A DNA stretch of 10,257 bases, from positions 1 through 10,257 of the forward strand of contig JAJPJU010000354.1 in assembly GCA_021324035.1 (NCBI GenBank), read 5' to 3'. Source of the DNA: Spartobacteria bacterium (GTDB lineage Bacteria > Verrucomicrobiota > Verrucomicrobiia > Chthoniobacterales > UBA10450). Position 1 is the first letter of the stretch; every line of letters begins with the position of its first letter. Shown one piece after another: positions 1 to 6,671 of this stretch. The translations under genes and the position numbers were made by a program. The notes beneath the pieces were generated by a model. That model did not search any database and was not told where the DNA came from. It was given only the letters and a program-made list of their open reading frames with translations.

Positions 1-2244
1 AATTGGACCGAATGCGCTGGTATAAGTTACCGGGTTCGATCGCGGCGTGCGGCCGATGGCGCTCTGATCGATCACAATCGCCTTGTCGATTTGTTCCACT
101 CCACGAAGCGCCTGAAATGCCCCCGGCCTTTCTTTCGAGTTATAAAACCGGCGAAACAGCGCGCGCCGGAGAATGTCGTCGACCAGCGTCGATTTGCCGC
201 TGCCGGACACGCCGGTCACGCACGTAAACAACCCCAGGGGAAACCCGACCTCGATATTCTTGAGATTATTTTCCGTCGCGCCCTTCAGAATGAGCCAGCC
301 TTCTTCGTTCTTATTGGCTTTGTTTCGCGGGAATCGCGGTTTCGTTCGATGTTTGGGAACGGGAATGCGCAGCCGGCCCGACAAATAATCCGCGGTTAGC
401 GAGTTCTGGGCGCCGAGAATTTCGTTCAGTTTGCCCTGGGCCACGATCTCGCCGCCGCGTGGGCCGGCGCCCGGACCAAGATCGATAATGTGATCAGCCG
501 CTCTAATCGTTTCTTCGTCGTGCTCGACGATAATTACAGAATTACCAAGGTCGCGCAGTCGGCGCAACGTTCCAAGCAGCCGCGCATTGTCGCGCTGGTG
601 CAAACCAATGCTCGGCTCATCCAGCACATAAAGAACACCGGCCAAACCCGAGCCAATTTGAGTCGCGAGCCGAATCCGTTGGGCTTCGCCACCGCTCAGA
701 GTCCCGCTTTCGCGATTGAGGGTCAGATAACCAAGGCCGACCTCGACCATGAATTGCAAACGGGACTGAATTTCTCGAACCACGTCGGCGACGACTTTCT
801 TCTGCGCCGGGTTCAACTCGAGATTGTCAATGTAACGCGCCGCGACTTCGGTGGTTTGCTCGCTGAACTGATGAATGTTCAGTTCGCTCCCGGTCTTGCT
901 CTTAATCGTAACAGCAAGGATTTCGGGTTTCAGCCGCGCCCCGCCACAAACTTTGCATGGCACCCGGGTCATGAACGCGCGAATCCGGTTACGGGTGAAC
1001 TCGCTTTGCGTCTGTTCGTAAAGTCGCTGCATTTGCGGCACCAGACCCTCGAACGGCCGTTCCTTTTCGCCGCCTGCTCGCGATTTATCGGAGTTGCCGC
1101 TGAAATTCATTTTGATCGGCGTGCCGTTGGTTCCGAAGTAAAGCGCGTTCTTAAATCCTTCCGGCAGATCGGCAAACGGCGCTTCTTCGTCGATCTGAAA
1201 ATGTTTCACCAGAGCGCCCTGCAACTTGTGATAGTAGGCCCGCATCCGTTTTGTTCCGCGTCGCCATGGCGTGATCGCGCCCTCGGCAATGCTGCGAGTT
1301 TGATCTGAGATCATCAAATCGGGATCGAGCACCAGTTGGGTTCCCAGCCCATGACACGCCGGGCACGCGCCAAGATGGCTGTTGAACGAGAAATGTTTCG
1401 GGGTCAGTTCGCCCAGCGAAAAATCCGAACCATCGGCGCTGTAATTGGTCGAATAGCGAAGTTCTTCCCAGTCGCATGATTCGATGTTGGATGTTGGACG
1501 TTCGGCGTTCGATGTTTTCTTCTCCTTCAGAATCGACAATTTGTTTTCACCCCACCGAAGAGCGGTTTCGACTGAGTCCGTTAATCGCACGCGAATTCCT
1601 TCCCGAACCACCAGGCGGTCAACGACCGCTTCAATGGTATGTCGCGCGTCTTTTTTCAGCCGAACCGGATCGGGCCGGTCGAGTTCGACAATCTCTCCGT
1701 CGATGCGGGCACGCACGAAACCCTCGCGTTTCAGCCGTTCGATAACGTCGCGAAATTCGCCCGATTGGTTTTGAACCAGCGGCGCAACCACAATAATCTT
1801 GCTGCCCGGCTCGTAAGCGAGGATTTGATCGACGATTTGCTGAGCGGTTTGCCGATGCACCGGTTTACCGGTTTTGGGATCGTGCGGCTGGCCCACTGCC
1901 GAAAACAGAACCCGCAGATAATCGTAAATTTCCGTTGTCGTGGCGATGGTCGAACGTGGATTTGCGCCGGCGCTGCGTTGCTCAATGGCGATCGCTGGCG
2001 AAAGGCCCTCGATAAAATCCACGTCCGGCTTTTCCATTTGATCGAGGAACTGGCGGGCGTAGGCGGAGAGGCTTTCGACGTAGCGGCGCTGCCCCTCGGC
2101 GTAAAGGGTGTCGAAGGCGAGCGACGACTTGCCGGAACCGCTCAGGCCGGTGATTACCACGAGCTTCTCCCGCGGTAATTCGACGTGAAGGTTCTTCAAA
2201 TTGTGCTGGCGCGCACCACTGATCTTGATAACTTGCGCAGGCAT
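1..2244 (-). CDS. uvrA: UvrA, excinuclease ABC subunit A (3' end outside window)
   Basis: This is the damage-recognition ATPase of nucleotide excision repair; a UvrA dimer scans DNA with UvrB and loads it at lesions. The window holds the first 748 codons of a protein usually about 940 residues long; the rest runs off the left edge. Visible motifs are a first Walker A GLSGSGKSS (residues 33-41), the zinc-type pair PCKVCGG (C430, C433), ABC signature LSGGEAQRI (from 516), Walker B VLDEPSIGLHQRD (about 538-551), a second Walker A GVSGSGKST (678-686) and a conserved TPRSNP near the edge. In the zinc module before FSFN, the second pair is present (GACPAC, C294/C297), but the first pair of the E. 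coli type is replaced (YSTNYSADGSD, 264-274). From memory, some UvrA lineages share this. Residues about 244-255 come from a tandem DNA heptad repeat. The ATG at 2244-2242 gives the normal UvrA N-terminus. The gene is divergent from the phosphate operon and probably unrelated to it. Confidence 0.97.
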   Translation of the reverse strand, partial: MPAQVIKISGARQHNLKNLHVELPREKLVVITGLSGSGKSSLAFDTLYAEGQRRYVESLSAYARQFLDQMEKPDVDFIEGLSPAIAIEQRSAGANPRSTIATTTEIYDYLRVLFSAVGQPHDPKTGKPVHRQTAQQIVDQILAYEPGSKIIVVAPLVQNQSGEFRDVIERLKREGFVRARIDGEIVELDRPDPVRLKKDARHTIEAVVDRLVVREGIRVRLTDSVETALRWGENKLSILKEKKTSNAERPTSNIESCDWEELRYSTNYSADGSDFSLGELTPKHFSFNSHLGACPACHGLGTQLVLDPDLMISDQTRSIAEGAITPWRRGTKRMRAYYHKLQGALVKHFQIDEEAPFADLPEGFKNALYFGTNGTPIKMNFSGNSDKSRAGGEKERPFEGLVPQMQRLYEQTQSEFTRNRIRAFMTRVPCKVCGGARLKPEILAVTIKSKTGSELNIHQFSEQTTEVAARYIDNLELNPAQKKVVADVVREIQSRLQFMVEVGLGYLTLNRESGTLSGGEAQRIRLATQIGSGLAGVLYVLDEPSIGLHQRDNARLLGTLRRLRDLGNSVIIVEHDEETIRAADHIIDLGPGAGPRGGEIVAQGKLNEILGAQNSLTADYLSGRLRIPVPKHRTKPRFPRNKANKNEEGWLILKGATENNLKNIEVGFPLGLFTCVTGVSGSGKSTLVDDILRRALFRRFYNSKERPGAFQALRGVEQIDKAIVIDQSAIGRTPRSNPVTYTSAFGPI
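1481..1515. repeat. Five tandem 7-bp repeats inside uvrA
   Basis: Five consecutive heptamers read TCGATGT, TGGATGT, TGGACGT, TCGGCGT and TCGATGT on the plus strand, fitting T[CG]G[AG][CT]GT without a break. On the coding (minus) strand they are read through as part of uvrA. Three heptads equal 21 bp, so the encoded peptide also repeats every seven residues: TSNAERP then TSNIE. The tract falls in a linker of the first ATPase half, just before the zinc module and FSFN motif, where UvrA length varies. I recall very similar heptad arrays, mostly intergenic, in Verrucomicrobiota genomes, but cannot confirm that here. Confidence 0.8.
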
Positions 2245-2313
2245 CGGAACGACAAATCTCGAACCTTTTAGTCAAGCACAGCCGAGCGTTTTCTCCAGCG
2301 AAATTCCCGATTT
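2245..2313. promoter_or_regulatory. Divergent intergenic region between uvrA and the pho operon
   Basis: This 69-bp gap separates two divergently transcribed units, so it should hold promoters for both. On the minus strand, TTGACT (2275-2270) resembles a -35 element for uvrA, but no matching -10 stands at the right distance. No sigma-70 pair is clear on the plus strand. I see no LexA-type palindrome and no direct repeat resembling a Pho box. The promoter call rests on gene orientation rather than on motifs. Confidence 0.35.
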
Positions 2314-2580
2314 ATGAACGAACCAAATCGCCCGCTCTCTCCCGAAGAGGTGATCGAGCTGCAAAAGAAATTCAGCGAGATCAAACATGGCATCAATAAC
2401 GCGCTCGCGGTCATGATGGCGCTTTCTGAAATGTCTCAACGCCGTCCGGATTACGCCGAAAAACTGGCGACCACGGTGCTGGCCAAGGCGCCCCAAATCG
2501 TTTCCAATTTGCAGGAATTTACTCAGCTCCTGAACGAAAAGGCCGGGATTAAGCCCGCCACCGTGGGCGAATCCAAGTAA
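2314..2580 (+). CDS. Small helical protein with a histidine-kinase-like H-box (DHp-like)
   Basis: This 88-aa protein is not a family I can name. It looks like a helical hairpin: helix 1 spans about residues 11-43 and helix 2 about 47-76, with no signal peptide, membrane segment or ATPase domain. Helix 1 contains IKHGINNALAVMMALSEM, which resembles the phospho-accepting H-box of histidine kinases (HD/HE-x-x-N-x-L), with H25 in the histidine position. The acidic residue that usually follows the histidine is glycine here. The gene lies 24 bp upstream of phoB in the same direction, so it is probably co-transcribed with the two-component pair. It could be a phosphotransfer or docking protein for PhoB, or merely a helical protein with chance resemblance. 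There is no catalytic domain, so it cannot phosphorylate itself. The ATG has no visible Shine-Dalgarno, but coding quality and helical pattern support a real gene. Confidence 0.75.
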   Translation: MNEPNRPLSPEEVIELQKKFSEIKHGINNALAVMMALSEMSQRRPDYAEKLATTVLAKAPQIVSNLQEFTQLLNEKAGIKPATVGESK

Positions 2581-2604
2581 CCGGACCTTAACGCCTCGCG
2601 CGCA

Positions 2605-3300
2605 ATGGACGCGGTGTCGAGCAAACGAATCCTCATCGTCGAAGACGAAAAGGACGTCGTCGATCTGCTCACTTTAAATTTGCGAAAGGCCGGAGGATTC
2701 ACGATCGCGACGGCGAGCGACGGAGCCGCTGGGCTCACTAAAGCGCGTGGCGAGAAACCGGATTTTATCATTCTCGATCTGATGTTGCCGAAGATGCCGG
2801 GGCTCGAAGTTTGCAAATTGCTCAAGAGCGACCCCGCTACCCGTCACATCCCGATTCTCATGTTGACCGCGCGCGCAGAAGAGATCGACCGCATCGTCGG
2901 TTTGGAATTTGGCGCGGACGATTACGTGACGAAGCCGTTCAGTCCTCGCGAAGTCATTTTGCGAGTCAAAGCAATTCTGCGTCGCGGGGCAGCCGATGAG
3001 ACGGCGGACCGGCTTTCGGCCGGGCCAATCACCATCGATCCTTCGCGTCACGAAGTTCTGGTCGACGGCAAGCCGGTCGATCTAACCAGTCTCGAATTCA
3101 AGCTCTTGCGCACCCTAATGCAGCGACGCGGACGGGTGCAGGAACGTGATCGCCTCCTGAATGAAGTCTGGGGCTATGAAAGCGTGATCGATACCCGGAC
3201 GGTGGATACTCACGTTCGACGATTGCGCGAAAAACTTGGTAAAGCCGGAGATATTGTCGAAACCGTGCGCGGTTTTGGTTATCGTTTTCGCGAAAAATGA
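2605..3300 (+). CDS. phoB: PhoB, phosphate-regulon response regulator (OmpR/PhoB family)
   Basis: This 231-aa cytoplasmic transcription factor is activated by phosphorylation from PhoR and binds Pho boxes as a dimer. The receiver domain (about 7-125) has the acidic pocket E13/D14, phosphoacceptor D58 (ILDLMLPKMPG), switch T88 (LMLTAR) and conserved K110 (DDYVTKPF). The C-terminal winged-helix DNA-binding domain (about 138-229) has the family pattern LTSLEFKLL, the recognition-helix region DTRTVDTHVRRLREKLG and the terminal VRGFGYRF. Length matches E. coli PhoB (229 aa). Its last four bases overlap the phoR start (ATGA), implying translational coupling. Assignment to PhoB rather than another OmpR-type regulator rests on sequence similarity and on the adjacent phoR-pstSCAB-phoU genes. 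Confidence 0.95.
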   Translation: MDAVSSKRILIVEDEKDVVDLLTLNLRKAGGFTIATASDGAAGLTKARGEKPDFIILDLMLPKMPGLEVCKLLKSDPATRHIPILMLTARAEEIDRIVGLEFGADDYVTKPFSPREVILRVKAILRRGAADETADRLSAGPITIDPSRHEVLVDGKPVDLTSLEFKLLRTLMQRRGRVQERDRLLNEVWGYESVIDTRTVDTHVRRLREKLGKAGDIVETVRGFGYRFREK

Positions 3301-4580
3301 TGGCCTGGATTTTCGTCATCGGAATCACTGGTTTGCTGCTATTCGCCGGCTTCCGAGTTTTTCGAAGGTGGATCGCGCCATGGCGGGAAATCGATGATCT
3401 CGTCAGGACAGTCGGGCGCGGCGAGCAACCGCGGACGTTTTTGATCGAGGGCGGCAGACAAGCGCAACGGGTCGGCGTTGCCCTGGAGGAGATTCTATTG
3501 CGGCAACGCCAGCTCGACCGCCAAATCGGCGAACGAGAGTCCGGCCGGAGAGCAATATTGTCAGCAATGCAGGATGGATTGCTCGTCGTCGACGGCCAGA
3601 GCCGTGTGACTCTGATGAATCCCGCGTTTTCGCGTTTGTTCGAAATTGGAGAGGATTCGTTAGGCTCGCCGCTCCTGGAGACCGTGCGCAATCCGGCGCT
3701 TGAAAAGATTATTGCTGAAACCTTGGAGCACCGAAAGACGAGCCATGGTGAACTGTCGATTGGCAGGCGCGAATTTCAGATGACTTCGGTGCCGATGGGC
3801 GCCGAGACCGGCACTGTCCTTGGCGCGGTGGTTTTATTTCACGACATCACCGCTTTGAAGCGTGCCGATGAAATGCGGCGCGATTTCGTCGCAAACGTTT
3901 CTCATGAACTCCGCACGCCCTTATCGATCTTACGCGGCTACATCGAGACGTTGCTGGACAGTCCAACAATGACCCGAGGCGAAACGATCCGCATTTTGGA
4001 AGTGATGGACCAGCATTCCAAACGGCTCGGCCTGCTGGCGAACGATCTCCTGACTCTGGCCCATCTCGAATCCGGCGGCTCGAGCCTTCAATTGAGCGAG
4101 GTCGATCTGCTCCGGTTTCTTTCCGAGCTCGTTCGGGACTGGGGCAAAAAATTTGTGACCAAGAATTTGGAAACGGTCGTCGACGTATCGGATGATTGTT
4201 CGACGATTCGCGCGGACGAGCAACGGTTGCGCGAGGTTTTCGACAATCTGCTGGATAACGCATTGAAGTATTCGGACAAAGGCGGCGCTATCCGCCTCGC
4301 CGCTGACCGGCGCAACGGCGAGATCGCTTTGAGCGTAAGCAACAAAGGCGTTGAAATTAGCCAGGAAGATCTGCCGCGAATTTTCGAACGTTTTTATCGC
4401 GCAGACAAGGCCCGCAGCCGTGAACTCGGCGGCACGGGCCTCGGATTATCGATTGTGAAACATATCGCTCAATTGCATGGCGGCCGGGTTGAAGCCGAAA
4501 GCGAACCCGGAAAAGGAACGACCATTCGCGTGGTTCTGCCTGTCGCGGCGCAGTCCAACACCGCTGTCACACAAACGTAA
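3297..4580 (+). CDS. phoR: PhoR, phosphate-regulon sensor histidine kinase
   Basis: This 427-aa inner-membrane kinase phosphorylates PhoB when phosphate is scarce and is held in check by PstSCAB-PhoU. It has one N-terminal membrane segment (about 3-20) and no periplasmic sensor domain, as expected for a kinase that reads the transporter rather than phosphate itself. A PAS domain follows (about 84-185), then HisKA with the H-box FVANVSHELRTPL (H203), and an HATPase_c domain with N-box DNLLDN (316-321), F-box FERFYR and G2 box GGTGLGLSIVKH (378-389). The G1 box reads VSNKGVEI (347-354): the usual D-x-G-x-G aspartate is asparagine and the second glycine is glutamate. As I recall, Asn is tolerated at this position in some kinases such as CusS, so activity is still likely. 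The ATG lies in the last four bases of phoB. Confidence 0.95.
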   Translation: MMAWIFVIGITGLLLFAGFRVFRRWIAPWREIDDLVRTVGRGEQPRTFLIEGGRQAQRVGVALEEILLRQRQLDRQIGERESGRRAILSAMQDGLLVVDGQSRVTLMNPAFSRLFEIGEDSLGSPLLETVRNPALEKIIAETLEHRKTSHGELSIGRREFQMTSVPMGAETGTVLGAVVLFHDITALKRADEMRRDFVANVSHELRTPLSILRGYIETLLDSPTMTRGETIRILEVMDQHSKRLGLLANDLLTLAHLESGGSSLQLSEVDLLRFLSELVRDWGKKFVTKNLETVVDVSDDCSTIRADEQRLREVFDNLLDNALKYSDKGGAIRLAADRRNGEIALSVSNKGVEISQEDLPRIFERFYRADKARSRELGGTGLGLSIVKHIAQLHGGRVEAESEPGKGTTIRVVLPVAAQSNTAVTQT

Positions 4581-4586
4581 CAGTAA
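4564..4586 (+). promoter_or_regulatory. Candidate Pho box upstream of pstS
   Basis: Two similar half-sites stand exactly 11 bp apart: TGTCACA at 4565-4571 and CGTAACA at 4576-4582. The 11-bp units TGTCACACAAA and CGTAACAGTAA agree at 7 of 11 positions. The first half-site is close to the E. coli Pho-box half CTGTCAT, and the 11-bp spacing is that of a PhoB tandem dimer. The element overlaps the phoR stop codon and ends about 40 bp before the pstS ATG, a suitable place for PhoB-activated pst transcription. No strong -10 is visible after it, so this remains a candidate. Confidence 0.4.
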
Positions 4587-4594
4587 ACGTTTTG

Positions 4595-4611
4595 ACCGGC
4601 TCGAGTCCGGT
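4595..4611 (+). other. Small hairpin in the pstS leader
   Basis: ACCGG (4595-4599) and CCGGT (4607-4611) form a 5-bp GC-rich stem with a 7-nt loop, in the 47-bp gap between phoR and pstS. There is no T-run after it, so it is not a standard terminator. It could form in the pstS leader 16 nt before the ATG, but a stem this short can occur by chance. Confidence 0.25.
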
Positions 4612-4627
4612 GCGGCACTTTCGCCGC

Positions 4628-5650
4628 ATGACAAAATCTTTCCGATTCGGTGCCAAACTTTTGGGACTCACCATCGCGCTTGGGCTGAGCGCGAGCGCTT
4701 CGGCGCAGTTGATGATCAACGGAGCGGGAGCAACCTTTCCCTATCCAATCTATTCCAAGTGGTTCGACGCCTACACCAAAGTCGACCCTTCGGTCCGGTT
4801 TAATTATCAATCGATCGGTTCCGGCGGCGGCCAAAAGCAAATCATGGCGCAAACGGTGGATTTCGGGGCCTCCGACGGACCGATGAGTGATGACAATCTC
4901 TCGAAAGCTCCCGGCAAACTCCTGCATATCCCGACCGTAGCCGGCGCCGTAGTGATGACCTATAATCTCGCCGGCAATCCCGCCCTGAAGCTTGATGGCC
5001 CAGTCATCGCCGGGATTTATCTCGGCCAAATCAAGAAGTGGAACGATCCAAAACTCACCGCGCTAAATCCCGGTGTAAACCTTCCCGATCAGGAGATCGT
5101 TGTTGCCCATCGTTCTGACGGCAGCGGGACAACGTTTATTTTCACGGATTATTTGAGCAAGGTCAGCGCAGACTGGAAATCGAAAGTCGGTAACAACACT
5201 TCGGTTAATTGGCCAACTGGAATTGGCGGCAAGGGCAATGAAGGCGTCTCCGGCCAGGTAAAACAAACGCCCGGCGCCATCGGTTACGTTGAGCTCATTT
5301 ACGCGATCCAAAACAAAATGCCCTACGCCGATCTGAAAAACGCAGATGGCGGATTTGTGAAAGCAACCCTGGAATCGGTGACCGCTGCTATGGCCACCGC
5401 GCAAATCCCTGACGATTTCCGCTTCTCAATCACAAATGCGCCAGGCAAAGACGCCTACCCAATCGCCGGCGCGACGTGGTTGCTGGTTTACGCAGAGCAA
5501 AAAGACGCGACGAAAGGAAAGAAGCTGGTCGAATTTTTGAAATGGGCAGTGAGCAAAGGCGAAGGCATGGCCAAGGACCTGGACTACGCGCCATTGCCGG
5601 ACAGTTTGCAGCAGCGGGTATTGAAACGGATCGACGAAATCAAACTCTAG
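4628..5650 (+). CDS. pstS: PstS, periplasmic phosphate-binding protein
   Basis: This 340-aa protein captures phosphate in the periplasm and delivers it to PstCA. The ATG at 4628 is chosen because it gives a classic Sec signal peptide: basic MTKSFRFGAK, a hydrophobic core, and cleavage after ASA at residue 26 (ASA|QL). An in-frame TTG at 4592 would add 12 residues ahead of it and spoil this. No lipobox cysteine is present, so the mature protein should be soluble. Family motifs line up in order: GAGATFPYPIY (32-42), SIGSGGG (62-68), DFGASDGPM (78-86), RSDGSGTT (162-169), then GNEGVSG and GAIGYVE; these loops contact phosphate in PstS proteins. Length is close to E. coli PstS (346 aa). A candidate Pho box lies just upstream, and the transporter genes follow in the usual order. 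Confidence 0.96.
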   Translation: MTKSFRFGAKLLGLTIALGLSASASAQLMINGAGATFPYPIYSKWFDAYTKVDPSVRFNYQSIGSGGGQKQIMAQTVDFGASDGPMSDDNLSKAPGKLLHIPTVAGAVVMTYNLAGNPALKLDGPVIAGIYLGQIKKWNDPKLTALNPGVNLPDQEIVVAHRSDGSGTTFIFTDYLSKVSADWKSKVGNNTSVNWPTGIGGKGNEGVSGQVKQTPGAIGYVELIYAIQNKMPYADLKNADGGFVKATLESVTAAMATAQIPDDFRFSITNAPGKDAYPIAGATWLLVYAEQKDATKGKKLVEFLKWAVSKGEGMAKDLDYAPLPDSLQQRVLKRIDEIKL

Positions 5651-5685
5651 TTCATAACCCGAGCCCGCCGTTTTTTTACAGCTTT

Positions 5686-6669
5686 ATGCCGGTCGCCACA
5701 GCAATGCTCGAAGATCAGGATTCCGCAGCGTCGCGGATGGCTGCGCCGTCGCGCTTCGGCGACAAGGCGTTTGAGTGGCTCACCCTCGGAATGGCGCTCG
5801 CCGTCATTCTCCTGGTGTTCTTGATCGGCTGGCAACTGGCCCGCGGCTCGACCCTGGCAATCCAAAAATTTGGATTTCACTTTCTCACGACATCGACGTG
5901 GGACCCGGTGGCGGAGCAATTCGGCGCGTTGCCATTTATTTATGGGACGGTTGTCTCGTCGCTCATCGCCCTTCTCATCGCTGTGCCGCTTAGTATTGGT
6001 ACTGCTGTTTACCTGACCGAGCTCGCACCGCTCTGGATTCGACAACCAATCGTGTCCCTCGTCGAAATGCTGGCCGCAATTCCGAGCGTGATTCTTGGAT
6101 TGTGGGGAATTTTCGTAATGATTCCGTGGTTGCGCGATTACCTGTTTCCTTTGCTGAAGAAACTCTTCGGATGGACGCCGTTTTTTACGGGCCCGATCTA
6201 CGGAACGAGCATGCTCGCAGGCGGCATGATTATCGCGGTGATGATCCTGCCGATTATCACATCCGTTTCGCGGGAAATTTTGCGGAGTGTTCCGAAACTT
6301 CAACGCGAAGCCGCCTATGCATTGGGCGCGACGAGGTGGGAAGTCACCCGCATCGCCGTGCTCAGTTACGCCCGCAAAGGGCTTTTCGGCGCGGGCATTC
6401 TTGGTTTGGGCCGCGCTCTTGGCGAAACCATGGCGGTCACGATGGTGATCGGCAACACCCCGCAGATCGCGGTGTCCCTTTTCAAGCCCGGTTACACGTT
6501 AGCCAGCGTCATCGCGAATGAATTTACCGAAGCGACTTCAGATATTTACCTGCAGGCATTGTTTGAGATCGGGCTGGTCCTTTTCGGGGTAACGATTGTG
6601 GTCAATCTCCTGGCCCAATTGCTCCTAAAAACGATGACCACAAAAACAGCCACCCGGGCAGTCCAATAA
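5686..6669 (+). CDS. pstC: PstC, phosphate ABC transporter permease
   Basis: This 327-aa inner-membrane subunit pairs with PstA to form the phosphate channel. A hydrophilic N-terminus (1-30) precedes about six membrane segments, the first at about 31-51. Diagnostic stretches include EMLAAIPSVILGLWGIFV (127-144), the EAA cytoplasmic loop REAAYALGATRWEV (207-220) that docks on the ATPase, and GLGRALGETMAVTMVIGN (240-257), all typical of PstC. The ATG at 5686 lies 35 bp after the pstS stop; a second ATG at 5704 (residue 7) is possible. The same frame stays open upstream into pstS, but those codons overlap an established gene and do not look like PstC. The gap contains seven Ts (5671-5677) but no hairpin before them. 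Confidence 0.96.
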   Translation: MPVATAMLEDQDSAASRMAAPSRFGDKAFEWLTLGMALAVILLVFLIGWQLARGSTLAIQKFGFHFLTTSTWDPVAEQFGALPFIYGTVVSSLIALLIAVPLSIGTAVYLTELAPLWIRQPIVSLVEMLAAIPSVILGLWGIFVMIPWLRDYLFPLLKKLFGWTPFFTGPIYGTSMLAGGMIIAVMILPIITSVSREILRSVPKLQREAAYALGATRWEVTRIAVLSYARKGLFGAGILGLGRALGETMAVTMVIGNTPQIAVSLFKPGYTLASVIANEFTEATSDIYLQALFEIGLVLFGVTIVVNLLAQLLLKTMTTKTATRAVQ

Positions 6670-6671
6670 CG

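Noticed and set aside
490..1308. Open frame of 272 codons on the plus strand opposite uvrA.
   Set aside because: The minus strand encodes an unbroken, motif-rich UvrA here; the plus-strand translation has no recognisable domain and follows from the codon bias of uvrA.
4592..4620. TTGACC (4592-4597) with GCACTT (4615-4620) as a pstS promoter.
   Set aside because: Spacing is 17 bp but the -10 match is poor, and transcription would begin almost at the ATG.
4592..4627. TTG at 4592 as an earlier pstS start.
   Set aside because: It would put a 12-residue polar, basic stretch before an otherwise standard signal peptide, while the ATG at 4628 gives the expected N-terminus.
4469..5029. Open frame of 186 codons on the minus strand across the phoR-pstS junction.
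   Set aside because: It is antisense to two well-supported genes and has no family resemblance.
5651..5685. Seven-T run (5671-5677) as a terminator between pstS and pstC.
   Set aside because: No GC-rich hairpin precedes it; the nearest complementary pair (CGGGT/ACCCG) would need a loop of about 35 nt.
5647..6303. Open frame of 218 codons on the minus strand opposite pstC.
   Set aside because: Its translation is rich in Arg, His, Gln and Glu with no domain, as expected of the complement of a membrane-protein gene; pstC is certain on the plus strand.
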